This document shows, piece by piece, positions 32,469-45,416 of a stretch of 64,000 bases of DNA. Source of the DNA: Ostrinia nubilalis (Eukaryota > Arthropoda > Insecta > Lepidoptera > Crambidae); the NCBI RefSeq assembly GCF_963855985.1, contig NC_087095.1:9248001-9312000 (forward strand), written 5' to 3'. The notes under the pieces are model-generated. The model had not been told where the DNA came from. It did no database searches and was given only the letters and a program-made list of their open reading frames with translations. Numbering within the stretch: the stretch's first letter is position 1; each line of letters starts with the position of its first letter. The translations under genes were made by a program, and so were the position numbers.

Positions 32469-35107
32469 CGTCACCGTCGTGGCAGAATTAAATAACTGAC
32501 ACTTTTGGCAAAAAACACTTTTTCCACTTTTTGTATAGTAGAAAGTGTTACCTATATTTTGGTCTCACTCTCGTGGCAATATCTATGATATTTCCAAAGA
32601 TATCTTCAGTTTAGTGAAACTATTGACCATAAATTACAACTCTGTTTGTTGTAGAATTAACGTGGCAAAACTGAATAAGTGACTTTATTTAATTCTGCCA
32701 CAACTCACTGCGAAACATTGCTTCAAAATACTTGTACCAAGAAAGTCAATAAGTGACTTTATTTAATTCTGCCACAACTCGATCCGAAACATTGCTTCAA
32801 AATACTCGTACAATTGTGTTTTTGATTTATTTCATTTTTGTAACATTACTTTAAATGTTACTTTTAATTTCAATGTTCATTACTCAGATGTTGAATCTGG
32901 ATAGTTACCTTCATCATCATCATCATTTCAGCCATATAGGACGTCCACTGTCGAACATAGGTCTCCCCCAATGATTTCCAATATGACCGGCTGGTAGCGG
33001 TCTGCATCCAGTGCTTTCTTGCTACCTTTATGAAGTCCACGTTGTGCTTTTCGGTACGTGCCCTCCACTCCAGAACCTTGCTGCCCCATCGTCTGTCAGT
33101 TCTGCGTACTATGTGCCTTGTCTCTTGTACAGAAAAACCGAGCAAAGCCCTCTACAAAGCGCACGCTGTGCAACTTTGAGCTTATTTTTAAGGCCTATAA
33201 GTAAGAGGCCGCGTTCCCGAGCCATATATCATCAGTAGTAACACATACAGATTGTAGATTTTCGTCTTTAGGCACTGAGATATTTTGGATGAAAGGATGT
33301 TGTGTAGTTTCCCGAACGCTACCCAGCCGAGTTGGATTCGACCTCTTTCTCTACCTAGCTGAAACGTTTGTCCGAGATAGACATACTTGTCAACAATCTC
33401 GAGATTCGAGCTCCTAACCGAAACTGGGTAGGACGCAACATAGACATTCGACAAAAGCTTCGTTTTTCCATGTTGTTCACCCGAAGGCCTACCTTTTGGG
33501 AGATTAAGGTCTTCGAGCATTATGCCGAGGTCTTCCAATGACTTTGCCATGACCACACAATATCGTCTGCAAACCGAAGGTAAGTGATGTACTCGTCGTT
33601 GATGTTTATGCCGAATCCTTTCTATTCAAGGAGTTTGAAAGCGTCTTCCAATGCAGCGGTGAATAGTTTCGGAGATCCGGAGATATAACATCTCCCTCAT
33701 GCCTCGCTGCAGAGGAATCGCCCTCGTACTCCACTCCTGTACTCGGACCAACATGGTGGCGTGTACAAGCACTTCAGCACCTCGATATGTACCGATACTT
33801 TTCAGAAACCGGCTTGTTCGGGAGGCTGGAAGTCATCGACCCTACGCGCGAGATCATTCGTGATAACTTTCGAAAACAGCTTGTAAACATGACTCAGAAG
33901 CGAGATTGGTCAGTAATTCTTCAGCAAGGTTTTATCCCCTTTCTTGAAAAAGAGTACCACCACGCTTCTGTTCCATGCCTCTGGCGTTGTTCCCTGGAGT
34001 AAGATGAAGTTAAATAGTCTCTGAAGGACTTGACTTTAATATCGATGTTCCACCCGCGTTCAGAAGCTCCGAGGTTATTCCGTTATCCCCCGTTGCCTTG
34101 TTGTTTGAGAGCCATCCTAATCTCGTATAGGCTGATAATGCTGATATCCACAATATCTTCGTCGAGGTATATAGCTGTCCATAAAACTTTTCAATCTCAC
34201 CCAGAACCTCGGCTTTTGTTGACGTTACACTACCTTCCGCAGTCTTCAGCTTTGTCAGCTAGCTTCGTCCAATAGAGTAGTCTCTTGCGAACACTTTAGA
34301 GCCTTGGTTCCGCTCTATCGTCTCTTTAATACTATTTGTATTAAAGTTGCGAACATCATGTCGGAAGGACTTACATATCTGTCTATTAAGCTGCCGATGT
34401 GCCTTAGCGTCAACGGAGATCTGCAGAGACATTGAACGTCGTTCTGCCATGACGTTGAGGGTAAGGGACCCATAGGGATCCCTATTACAGTTTTATTGTT
34501 TTTGGATTATTTTAATTTTGATATTCATTTTGATGTTGGTTCTTTCAATTGTATTTCAATGTTATAGGAATCTGATGTTTATGGTTACCATACCAATTTG
34601 TTAAACATTTATAAGTATTAAATAGTATAGTAATAAGTAAGAATATTCTAGTATTATTTAACAATTTTACAGATTTTGACTAAAATTGCATTGACAAAAT
34701 AAATAAAATAAAATGAATAAATCAACATTTAGGTCAATAAAAGTGTGGCAAAATTAAACAAGTGTACTTATTCAATGGAAATATTTGTTTTAGTAATACC
34801 TTGGTTGTGGTAAAACTAAATAAGTGACATACAAAAACTAAATAACTGCAACTTTTTTGTAAAATACGGTTGTGGCAAAACTAAATAATTACATTTTTAT
34901 TTTTTTATTTAAAATAATACAAAGTAACATCATCGAAGAATATTGAATTAATAAAGGTAAATTTGCTGTATAAAATATCAAAAGACCGACAGTAAAATAT
35001 TTTTACCCTTAAAAGTTATTGCCATTTTTAACGAAAAAAAATACAAAAACGTGAATATCTCGCAACTTTGGTTTTGTCAGTTATTTAATTCTGCCACGAC
35101 GGTGACG
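32469..35107. mobile_element. 2.6-kb TIR element with subterminal repeats, unclassified
   Basis: Inverted ends CGTCACCGTCGTGGCAGAAT and the complement, about 32 bp, with ATAT on both sides inside a Helitron. The motif GTGGCA(A/G)AA(C/T)TAAATAA(G/C)TGAC recurs in both orientations near each end (for example near 32673, 32763, 34745, 34806, 34868). This looks like an array of transposase-binding sites. The middle is a decayed RTE LINE. No transposase was recognised, so the superfamily is open. Confidence 0.68.
32908..34460 (-). pseudogene. RTE-clade LINE, 5'-truncated and decayed reverse transcriptase
   Basis: On the - strand, from 34450 down: a linker region with RNQGSKVFARD; RT core pieces FFKKGDKTLLKNY and DDFQPPEQAGF around 33790-33990; a late RT segment with VDKYVYLGQ and LKTKIYNLYVLL (33188-33556); the C-terminal W..LGETYVRQW at about 32950-33000; then the RTE 3' UTR and an ATG-rich tail at 32908-32928. 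Stops (for example right after KNY) and frame changes show it is dead. The endonuclease domain and the part carrying the catalytic YxDD were not found intact. Confidence 0.75.
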
Positions 35108-35184
35108 ATATATTATAGGCTATAATTTATGACGATCTGTGACAAAATAAATTTCACGCGGGTGAAACCGCGGGCAAAAGCTAG

Positions 35185-37640
35185 TAAATAATAATTATAA
35201 CAACATTCCATAATGAGACTTAGTAAAAATGTACTGTATTTAATACATACTTAGTGTCATTTTTATACAGCTTTAATTGTACCTAGCTTAAAAATAACTT
35301 TAATAGGTAGGTAGGTAAGCAAGCATAATATACGTGGCCGATTCGCAATCCGCTAGCAATAATGAATTGTTCCCGGTAGTAAATGCAAACTCTGTTAATT
35401 GAATCGCTGCAACATTTGCACCAATTAGGTATTCCAAGTGGGCAATTCACACGGCCCGTCCGGGACCATCTGTTGCGGACCTACTCGTATAAACAGATAT
35501 AAATGTATATGATGATCAGTTTAATTTGACGGAGAATTTCCATTAATCGGTTAATCGAATGATTATAACACAGGTAATTAGATTGCAGTGGTAGCGAGCT
35601 AGTTAAACAAACTGCTGTAAAATGAGGAGATATTTATTTATAGACAATTTATATTAAGTAACGTAGTAGGACGCCACTTCTCTGCTCGATCGGCTGACAA
35701 CTTAAGAAGATAGATGGGCAGTGGTTGGATAAAAAATGCGGAAGGTCGCGGTTTGTGGAAAGCCTTATTATGTCTAACAGTAGAGTGCTATTGGTTAAAT
35801 TATGATTATGAGATGTTGAACTTATTACTGTATTTCTGAGAAAAATCTACTGATATAAAAATGACTAGACTCTCCTCTGAATCGCACTTATTTTATCCCT
35901 CCGGGACTCAAACCACAACCACAGCTGACGTTGTATAACTAATGATATCGACTTGGGGACAGTTGATCCATAAGTTTCTGCTACTGTCATATAACACACT
36001 CTGTATACATAAAATATACTTATTATTATCATATATTGAAGATCCCGATTTAAAAAATCACCCATCATTTTTATGCCACAAGTAAAGCGTAATAAAATAA
36101 ATTTGAAGTTCACAATTCCATTTTGAAGTAGCCCTTAAGCTAAAGGAATTCCGAGTTAAACTACCTTTGTAATTTTGCACAATATACAAAGACCTCATTA
36201 TAACAGCAAGATAGTTTTAGGAAACCAGCGAACAATGTTTCTCATTAATTTACACAAAACGTTGCAATGATGTACAAAGTCGAATTTGCACTAACAAAAG
36301 ATGTTCTTAAATACAATAAAGCTGGCGTGAGTGAGGTGAAACGTTCCTGACTGAGAAAAAGAACTCTTTGCTAGAGACCTAAACATTTAACGAAGTTGAT
36401 TTTCTTTAGACTCATTCACTAGCCGACTCAGGGTACTTCGTACTACTTATGTTTATCAAAAATAATGCTGGATTCTAATGGTGCAAGAATTTTTCAAAAC
36501 CGTCCTGTAGTTACAAAGATCAAATACATAGATACTAGTGTAAAACCGCCCTCAGTATGATTATCAAGTAGCATACACAGACGCCAGACTTAAATAAATG
36601 ATCATTCTTTCAAAATTGTGGCAGCATCACGTATGCGCACTGTATTACACAGTTGGTCAAAGTTGAGCACGCGTGTATTTAACAATTCAGGTGCCGTGAT
36701 GGGCCCGCGGTCATTCCAAACGCATGAATCTTGAAGATGCCAACGCAACTTGGACTCGACAGTTAGAGGAGGCTTGAAGAGGGTCCCGCACCTACTCCCA
36801 TCTCATTAAGTTGAAATGAGGGCACCAATGTTTGTTGGTGCTACTGTAAAGTTGTTTGGATGTCATTCATTCGTTTATGTCACTCCTATCATTCTATTTT
36901 TTAGTTTTTTTACTACAATATACCTAACTTATTGTAATTAAAAATGCAATTTGAATACAATCCAGCTGCTCAGGCACTAAGGGTAGGTACCTATATCGAT
37001 GTCGTGTTTCATTTTTATTCCCAGCCAGCTAGAATTTCAAGCTTAGGTTCCTACCGATTTTCAGCAATAAAACATCGAGTACCGTTCCTGAATATTTTTG
37101 TCAGCCCCTAACTTATACGGTAATAAAATAGGTAATAGGGTTATAAAATAAAATTCCCTTTTTGATCGACTTCAAATAAAGAGGAGGTCCTCACTTCGGT
37201 TCAATGATTTAGAGCAAAAAAGATTTTAAGTTGTAAACTCTGTTTAAGTCAACTTTGTGATTCTATCAAACCCTATAAAACTGAAAATTATTGTGGCTAA
37301 TGTTGGTACATTTACGCAACGACGGGACGGGTCGTATTAATAAACCGTTATCAATCTTGCGACTCTCGCTGAAACAATCTGTGTGTTCTTCGCATCAACC
37401 AACAATTAGATAATATGCATTTAGACTAACATTTCCATTAATATGTGTTAGTCCTGAATAATTAACGCTTAGTAACAACATTTTAACCTCTTTGAAGTTT
37501 CTAATTAGTTAATTAAAGTATGTTTATTAAAATAACCATATCAAGCGCTTTTAGTAATATGGAGTTTGCTTGGACACTAGATTTTTATTGCTTTCGTAAA
37601 CTAGCCGGTGTGTAAAACATTTGGTGCAAAATATCATGAA
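35185..37640. other. Intergenic, 2.4 kb
   Basis: No gene, RNA gene or element end recognised. Short frames such as 35865-36113 (-) carry no motif. Confidence 0.35.
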
Positions 37641-38226
37641 TCTGGGGGCACGGCAGTGCCCCCACCAAGTCGAGCAAAAAAGCGGCACGGCCGTACCATC
37701 CTTTTCTCGAAGCAATTCAGGCCATTTTCGACTGCCTGTAACTTCGTTGTGGATAAAACTAGAAGGCTGAATTTTCATTAGCTATGCAGGCATTGTAAAG
37801 ACACGGTATATTTAAAATTTCATTCAATTTGAACCAGTAGTTTAAGAATTATAACGGGTCAAAGTTACTTAATTTTGTCACTCACTGACTCACTGACTCA
37901 CTGACTCACTGACTCACCGATCATCAAAACTCTAAGGCACTTCTAGCAGACCTAGAAGCTTCAAATTTGGAATATAAGTAGTGTTTGGTGTATGAATCAA
38001 GGAAAAACTAAAATATTTGGGGGCACGGTAGTGCAACCGCCAAGTCGAGTAAAATTTTTCAATTTCGGTCCAGTTTTCTAAATACATAACTGCTGTCTAC
38101 AAAATACAAAAAAATGAGATTTGGGGGCACGGTAGTGCAACCGCCAAGTCGAGTAAAATTTTTCAATTTCGGTCCAGTTTTCTAGATACATAACTGCTGT
38201 CTACAAAATACAAAAAGAAATGAGAT
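37641..38226. repeat. GGGGGCACGG repeat units, two in tandem
   Basis: A ~104-bp unit with GGGGGCACGGTAGTGCAACC, CAAGTCGAGTAAAATTTTTC and TTCGGTCCAGTTTTCTA occurs twice in tandem (about 38018-38121 and 38122-38226). A diverged third start lies at 37644. Between them is an (ACTGACTC)n microsatellite at 37881-37918. It is probably a decayed interspersed repeat of unknown class. Confidence 0.65.
37881..37918. repeat. (ACTGACTC)n microsatellite
   Basis: Four to five 8-bp units of ACTCACTG. Confidence 0.85.
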
Positions 38227-38568
38227 CCCATCAAAAACAATACTTGTCAAAAAAACCAAGTCTCGCAACTGTTTGTCGCAACAAGTTGTTCTACGGTAAA
38301 AAGTTGTGAGATCCATGTAATACCAAGTCCAGGCCAGGAAATCTTTAACGTTTTACATAAATATATTGACTTGGCCATCGCATGAAAACACGTGTAAATT
38401 AAATTATTTAGTGCGATGGCCAAGTCAATATATTTATGTAAAACGTTAAAGATTTCCTGGCCTGGACTTGGTATTACATGGATCTCACAACTTTTTACCG
38501 TAGAACAACTTGTTGCGACAAACAGTTGCGAGACTTGGTTTTTTTGACAAGTATTGTTTTTGATGGGA
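38227..38568. mobile_element. Perfect-palindrome MITE
   Basis: CCCATCAAAAACAATACTTG at one end and its complement at the other. The two arms of about 156 bp appear identical base for base and the spacer is only 29 bp. AT dinucleotides lie on both sides. No coding capacity. Arm identity points to a young insertion or to gene conversion between arms. Confidence 0.85.
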
Positions 38569-40040
38569 TTTGAATTTGTCCATGATGAACGTGAATGTTA
38601 CATTTTATTTTGCAACAAAATCTTTTGAGATTTTCTTTTTCCTAAGTTGGAATAGTAATATTGGTTTATATTTTGCATAAACATATTTCAATTGGTTTGA
38701 TCCAAAAGGCTTTATTTCAAGGGTGTGACTAGTGATAAAGTGACAATTTTTAGTTCTATCTTTTCCTACTGACAGCTCAAGGCTAATTCCAATCTAAAAG
38801 TTTAATCTTTTCGGCTTGTTTCAAAGGAACAATAGCTTTGGTTCTAAGACAAAAAAATGTGTTATAAATAAGTCCCACGCAGCGTGGACGCCGAGGGTCA
38901 TCCGCTGTAAATATTTTATCAAACGCGTGGCGCCCTCTACATGTGGATAGTAAACACGATTGAGTTTGTAGATTAACGTTTGCGAACAAATGAGATTACT
39001 CTAGTTTATTTTCCGAAAACGACTATTTCATTTGTTTGTTATGTAGCTTATTAACGAAAATAAATTCAAAGTGGACTGTACCTAAATGTACCTAATGCAT
39101 TTTCTTTAACACGAGATACAGGTTTGGAAATTAATGTTTTGAAGAACTACCTTTATTCTTAATTCGTTCTTAATATTGCACTTAAACTGGCTTTTTTTCT
39201 TTCAAATTGAATTCTTAATAAGAGTAAAAATATTTTATTGTTCTGGTTTTACATTTTTTAATAATGTAACATAACTACTCTGCTTTAATGTGAGTTGGGA
39301 AACTACAATGGTAATAAATTGCAATTAATCAGTCATGTAAAGCCATTCATTAATTTGCACGGGGAGATCAATCAACTTTCACGCACTGCATCCATGCGAA
39401 AGGGATTAATACCATTAATATGAATATTCACTCTTATGGTTTCAGCATGAATTAAAAAGTGTAGTGTAGTGACGGTTAAGTGTAATAACAACCAGTCTGG
39501 TCTGGCATGTGCCAGAGCCTTTTTATTAAATTTAAAACATGTGAAATTGTAAGTACTAAACTGTACCAACACAAAGGCATGCGAGTTCTTCAAGTTCAAG
39601 GTCTCGTCATTCTCATCCTCATTTAATTAGAGGAAAAACCCAGCGCATACTTAATTAAAACAAATTGCAACCTCATGACAGCGTTCCTTTCATCCAATAG
39701 GTACGAGGGTTGTAAATTATACTAAAAGAAAATAAAACGATATAGAGCTTGTCGATTTCGAACATCAAGGGTTAGTTTTCGTACTTCTTCCCTTGTCCTT
39801 CCATCATTTTATTAACTGTCTCGGAAAATTTCAAGTCAAATTCATCAAAACACATATAACAGATGAAGCACGTACGTAAGTACGTAGTTACCATACTATT
39901 CGTAAGATTAAAGGGTTGGGTAGTTTTACTCTACCACTGTGCCTTATAACTGCCTATAGTTGTTGCCATCGTATGTTCCTTTACTAGACTCCTAATCATA
40001 GCAGTAGTAATTTCATATTAGCAGCTTACAGGAACCTCTA
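38569..40040. other. Intergenic
   Basis: No gene seen. Confidence 0.35.
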
Positions 40041-41061
40041 TAAAAAGGACAATGTTCGTTCTCAATACATTGTTCGCCTAAGAACCAACAATTTTGACAT
40101 ATTACTACCCGAAAGCGAAATAATACGATTCTGTGTGTAAGAACAATGATTCCTGATGGACACTTGCCATAAAATTAATGATTAAGAATATTAAATCACA
40201 GCGATTTTATAATATGTCGTTTATGACAACATGGCGTCTAATGTATTATGTGAATGTATGAACACCGATTCGCGAAAAATGTTTTGTATTGTCGTCACGC
40301 CGAGTCGCAGCCAAATAGTATAAAATAATAGAACAAGTTTTAGAAATACAACTCGGCATTCCACTTTTATAATATGCCCACATATTGCACGTAAATAAAC
40401 AACATGAATCGTAGGTTGTTTCCACCCTTGTCATCTGACACATGAAATAAAATAGGAGTTCTATTGTATTATAGATATCGAAGCCGAATCGTATATAATA
40501 ATAGAATGGGTTTTGGAGATCACTCGGGGTTCCACTTTTATAAAATACCTACATATTGCATAAAAATAACACGAATCATGAGTTTTCTTTTCACCATTTA
40601 CATCTGACACGAGATAACAAACTCCTATCTCCATGACTACCGTCGTAGTCTATGCCAAAGACTACAATATTTTAAGCAAGAAGTTTCAAACCTTAGCGGC
40701 TACGGTAACCCCTGGGCCACATACATCGTGATAACATTCGGTCGACACTGGAACGAAGTCTTGCGATTATGCAAAAAAGCATCGTATTCTAGTGCGGCTA
40801 TATCACGTTCAACCGGGGTTTTAATTCGACTAAAGTCCTGACTAAAGACTGGAAGAAAATACGCCGCATTGTATGAGCACTTCGTGTTCGCTAAAGCGGC
40901 TTCAGATCTAGAGCCCACATAGTTTTCTTTCCAATAATATCCGCAAGTAGCGCTGCATGATCTTTACAACAAAAACGGCAATAGTTATTAAGGTGCCAAA
41001 ATTATATGATTACTTTGGCACGGTATTATACACGTTCGAAGATTTGTCATTTTCATTCATT

Positions 41062-41220
41062 TCATCATCATCATCATCATTTCAGCCACAGGACGTCCAC
41101 TACTGAACATAGGCCTCCCCCAATGACTTCCACATCGCACGGTTGGTAGCGGCCTGCATCCAGCGCCTTCCCGCTACCTTTATCAGGTCGTCGGTCCACC
41201 TTGTGGTGGGTTGACATTGC
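41062..41220 (-). mobile_element. RTE LINE 3' fragment in copy 2
   Basis: Counterpart of 16228-16385, same tail and C-terminal RT signature. The ATCATC tail is slightly more regular here. Confidence 0.7.
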
Positions 41221-41404
41221 AGAATATGACTTTTGATAGGTTCATCATAGAATTCGGCGGGGATATCCTCACGGAGGAAGTTCGTAAAAGGGCGGAACAA
41301 GATCTTATAATAATGCAAGGCCGAAGCTGTTACGCGCGTGCTCCTACGTGTAATCCGGCGAGTATGCAATAAATAGTAATGTCTGGTAAATAGTGGTAAT
41401 ACGT

Positions 41405-41655
41405 ATCGTTCGTTCGTTCGTTTCAGCCGAAAAGACGTCCACTGCTGGACAAAGGCCTCCCCCAAGGATTTCCACGAAGACCGATCCTGCACCGCTCGCA
41501 TACAGGCACCTCCCGCGACCTTCACCAGATCGTCGGTCCACCTAGTGGGAGGCCTGCCCACGCTACGTCTTTCGGCTCGTGGTCGCCACTCAAGAACTTT
41601 CCTGCCCCAGCGGCCATCAGCTCTACGAGCTATGTGCCCCGCCCCGTCTATGTCT
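41405..41655 (-). mobile_element. RTE LINE 3' fragment with ACGA-type tail in copy 2
   Basis: Counterpart of 16571-16820. The 153-codon fused frame (41100-41561) is kept, but the codon that is ATG in copy 1 reads GTG here. Confidence 0.7.
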
Positions 41656-42906
41656 ATATGCGCTACGATTACAGTGTATCATTTTGCATAGTCGCAAGAC
41701 TTCACTCCGCTGCCGTCAAATCAATGTCGCATAATGTTATCGCAATGTGTGTGGCCCTTGGCCAAATCACAGAAGCCTATGCGAAGAAAGAGCACTTGAA
41801 TGACAATGAAAATCAGGGTTACCATTTTATAAGATCTCCTCACTATTGAGGGTAACAAAGTAACATTAATAATCTAGCCATTAATTACATTTATTACCTA
41901 TACGAGAAAGTAAAGCAACATGCGGTTTTATTTTAATTTGTAAAATATATGTAACAGTTTGTTCCAAGTTTAGTTTTACAACAGTATTGCTGTTTCAGCT
42001 GTCACTGTGAAGCTTTGGGAAAATAAATAAATACAAAAAATATTAACATAAATATTTATTTAAGTTTTTATGTTCATTATCATAATATGCCAATTTAAGT
42101 TACACTGTGTGACAGTCTTTGACACTAAACAAACTCTTCAGCTTAATAATACCTACCTACAGGGCGTTTTTATAGTTACTCTTGCTGATGAAACAAGAAG
42201 GGTTGATTCTACTACTGAAATACAACTACTTTTCTTACAGGACCAATATCAAATTCTCAAAAAAATTCACATCCTCGTGATGGTGATAATTTCTATGGAG
42301 AGGTTTTTTTTTATATTCGGTCTCTTGGGATAAGTTATTCCATTTGAGCAGTAGAATTAATCCTTTTTATTTGATCACATATAAAAATAACACAAGTGTG
42401 TGTGTTTAGGAAAACTTCTTCTTTGGTATGGTATCACTACGGAGTTATAATGTCGGCAACTCTGTATCACTGACTTGTAACTTTCAAACAGTATGAATAA
42501 TAAGGGCACCACATTGGTTTTCTTTCTGAAAAAAGGCTTTCACTTTTAGTACTAACCCTTTAGCACTATTTCATTGAAATAAAAATACAATAAACGCACA
42601 GAAGACTGAAATTGAGTCAACTGACGTGACATTTATAATTTGTTGACATTATGACAGTTTGACAAGACTAGGGATTGAAAAAGTTTTAATTGAAAAAGTA
42701 AAATGACAATTTATTAAATCGATTCACAAGGATATAATCGATTAAAAATATTTATAAAATGTTCTGATACTTGCCTGTAGCGATTATCCAATCCTGGTTT
42801 CTACTGAAAAACTACTTCGTGGCAAGATTTTAATAAAATAATAAAATCTTTATCTTCTCTTTCACAATCTATAAAAGTTCATTTGGTCTATTATTAATGT
42901 GCTATG

Positions 42907-43095
42907 AATGAGGGTTTTCGCGATTGAAAAATCCGCGAGATGGCAATACGTAGACGCGAGGTCCAAATGCTGCATGATTGGTGGATTTTGACATATCTGT
43001 CAATGTCATGTCAAAAATAACCAATCATGCAGCATTTGGATCTCACGTCTACGTATTGCCATCTGGCGGATTTTTCAATCGCGAAAACCCTCATT
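42907..43095. mobile_element. Palindromic MITE nested in copy 2
   Basis: Counterpart of 18070-18258. Confidence 0.75.
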
Positions 43096-43690
43096 GGCAT
43101 AGATTATGAGAGACTGGCAACTATACTAGGTTGATGTATGTTTCTCACACTTCAACTGGCATTGGATTCAACATCGGATTCTGACACTTTTACAGTTATG
43201 ATACCATGAATATCAGTTTATGGTCCTAATTATTTTTATTTTATTTACGACCTTCGACCAGTTGGACACTTTAGATAGCTTCTTGTAATAGTGTCAATAT
43301 CTTTTTAGCTTTTAACGCAAATCTAGTCTTCAAAGCAGTTTAATCGATTTATTTTATTTTCAAAATCGATATTTTATTGTCTATGATGGCCGCAGGAACA
43401 TCACTATACATGGACTCCCAGCAATAAAGTACGGTAATGCCTCGTACAGATTTTATCGGCAAAAATTATGGAACTTGATAGGTTTTAGACCATGCCACGC
43501 ACCAAAACGTCCGGAAGTTGTAATAGTATTATAGAATAAACGTTAAAAGACTTATTTATTTAATTTTTCAATGCTTAAGTGTCCATTAGAACGAAAGGGT
43601 GCTTAATGTATTAAAAAAAATAGAAAATAATTATGATGGGTTAATGTTTTTTGGCGGTTTTTTAGGCGGTTTCTGACAATGTCCTTTATA

Positions 43691-45416
43691 GGATGTTTAC
43701 TTCGCTTTCGACGCGTTTAATGGCAGACGCAGTAGTAAAACCAAACAAAATTGCTCCAAACTCGCACAAAAGTCTGGGATAAAGATAAAAGATGTAAATG
43801 GCGCTGCAGTGCCGTAAGGTCGTGACCTCCAAGAGGAAATGTCACCGGTCACGTGACAGCATGACCATAGGTGCTGTGGGACCACATATACTAGTTATTA
43901 CTGTATAAGTCTGTATATGAGATTCACGACGCAATATCGCCCGCATTCGCAAAAAGATCATTATCAACTTGTTATGTATGGTGACGAATTGATGCTTAGC
44001 ATTCATCGCAGATTTTTCCATTAAACAATTACATGAATTTTTCCATTATATTTGTATGAGCAATTTATATTTAGAACGTAAATAATTACACAGTGTGAGT
44101 ATTGTTTTTTATCGCTGAAGTATTATAACATGCGGGCCCAGAAATCAAGGTCGACATGAATGTCATGTAAGAACGAGAAGTATAGTAGAAGAAAGCTTCA
44201 GGTGCAGTTAAAAGCTATCCAGTTTTCTCATGAACTAATACATTTGTAGGTGAGCTACTTGTAGCTACTTTATCACTTTGTTACAATATTTACTGTGATC
44301 TTATCAAAATAAATATAAGAAGAAAATATCTCATCCAAAGGGTAGGATATAAGTAATGGATGAGTTTCTACATTCACCAAAGTATGTGTTTCAGGCTTAA
44401 CGACTAAAAGTATTTTTGACCACTTATGAATATTTGATTGACCGCGAAAATGCATGGTTTTGATACGTGGCCGTGTAAAATTTGAGTTTATGAATAGCAT
44501 CAGGAATATACCATTCATAGTTCTACGAATACCATCAATATTTAGCACATATTGTATTCATCATTAACATTACAATTTACTTACAACTATGTAGTTTTAT
44601 GCTGGGAGCTATGCTCTAAAACTGCTTTTACCTAACGTGAATATTCTCACAAGACAGAAAATCAATGCTTTTACTGTTCAGAGAAACGACTACTGGTGCT
44701 AATTATAAGGAAAATTAGTATTTACTTACGTAAGTATTTCATTGTTTTTATCCTCTGGCAAGTTATTGCTAAAGTCAAACAAAATCATTGTTTCGATTAC
44801 ACGATCAACTACGTATTCAGAAGTGGCGCTCCTGCTATCGGCCGATAAGAAAAACTAATATCGAAGTAGTAAATAGTTACTGCTTCTTAATGAATGAGGT
44901 TTAGATTTAGGCAAGAACAGATGGTGTGGCTTTTCAAAAATGTAACTACATACAAAAACCCCGCTTAAAGTTATAGGTACAGTTAAAGTTTTGTATTAGG
45001 CAAATAGTCTTTTGAACAGTTAAAAATTAATCTGACAAAATTTTACGTACTTAACTACTTTTGCATACTCTATTTACTTACTCACGGATAGTTAATATTG
45101 TTATTGAAAATAACATCGCGGCATCGTGAAGCCAATGTTTGTTGTCAAACCTGATTTACTAATAGTGTTTGCATTCATATCTGTCACGAGATTGATAAAA
45201 TATTTTTTAGTTTTTTATTAAATGATAAATCAATTAACTATCGTTTATAAATAGGGTTGCATGTTCCATGCCATGTTTTATTTCTTTAAAGAATTGAAAA
45301 GAAATAATTTTTAGAAATATTTTAAGAAATTTAAGAAATCAGTAAGATGATCATGACAGCTGGCCGGCAAAACTTGAAAGTACTAAAGTAAGTAAGTAGG
45401 TAAGTGTACCTGATTA
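43691..45416. other. Intergenic
   Basis: No gene seen. A degenerate Harbinger-MITE-like piece (ACATACAAAAACCCCGC) lies near 44949. Confidence 0.35.

Larger units (their letters stand above)
32351..35184 (+). mobile_element. Helitron-like element split by a 2.6-kb insertion
   Basis: The left part (GTCTGGATG, CTACTGAACGGATTTTGAT, TAACCCAGAATAACATAT) and right part (GGCTATAATTTATGACGATC ... GCGGGCAAAAGCTAG at 35184) are the two halves of the Helitron type also seen at 53380-53732 and, inverted, at 27826-28250. They are separated by the element at 32469-35107. Confidence 0.68.
40045..43686. mobile_element. 3.6-kb TA-flanked non-autonomous element, copy 2
   Basis: Same element and orientation as 15221-18848, with the same nested RTE tails and palindromic MITE and only scattered single-base or small indel differences. 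The left end reads AAGGACAATGTTC after an AT-rich TATAAA; the right end GACAATGTCCTT is followed by TATA. Flanking DNA is unrelated to copy 1. Confidence 0.78.

Noticed and set aside
15221..43686. Possibility that the two 3.6-kb copies are an assembly duplication
   Set aside because: Flanking sequences differ completely, copy 1 interrupts a hAT MITE cleanly, and there are scattered differences between copies.
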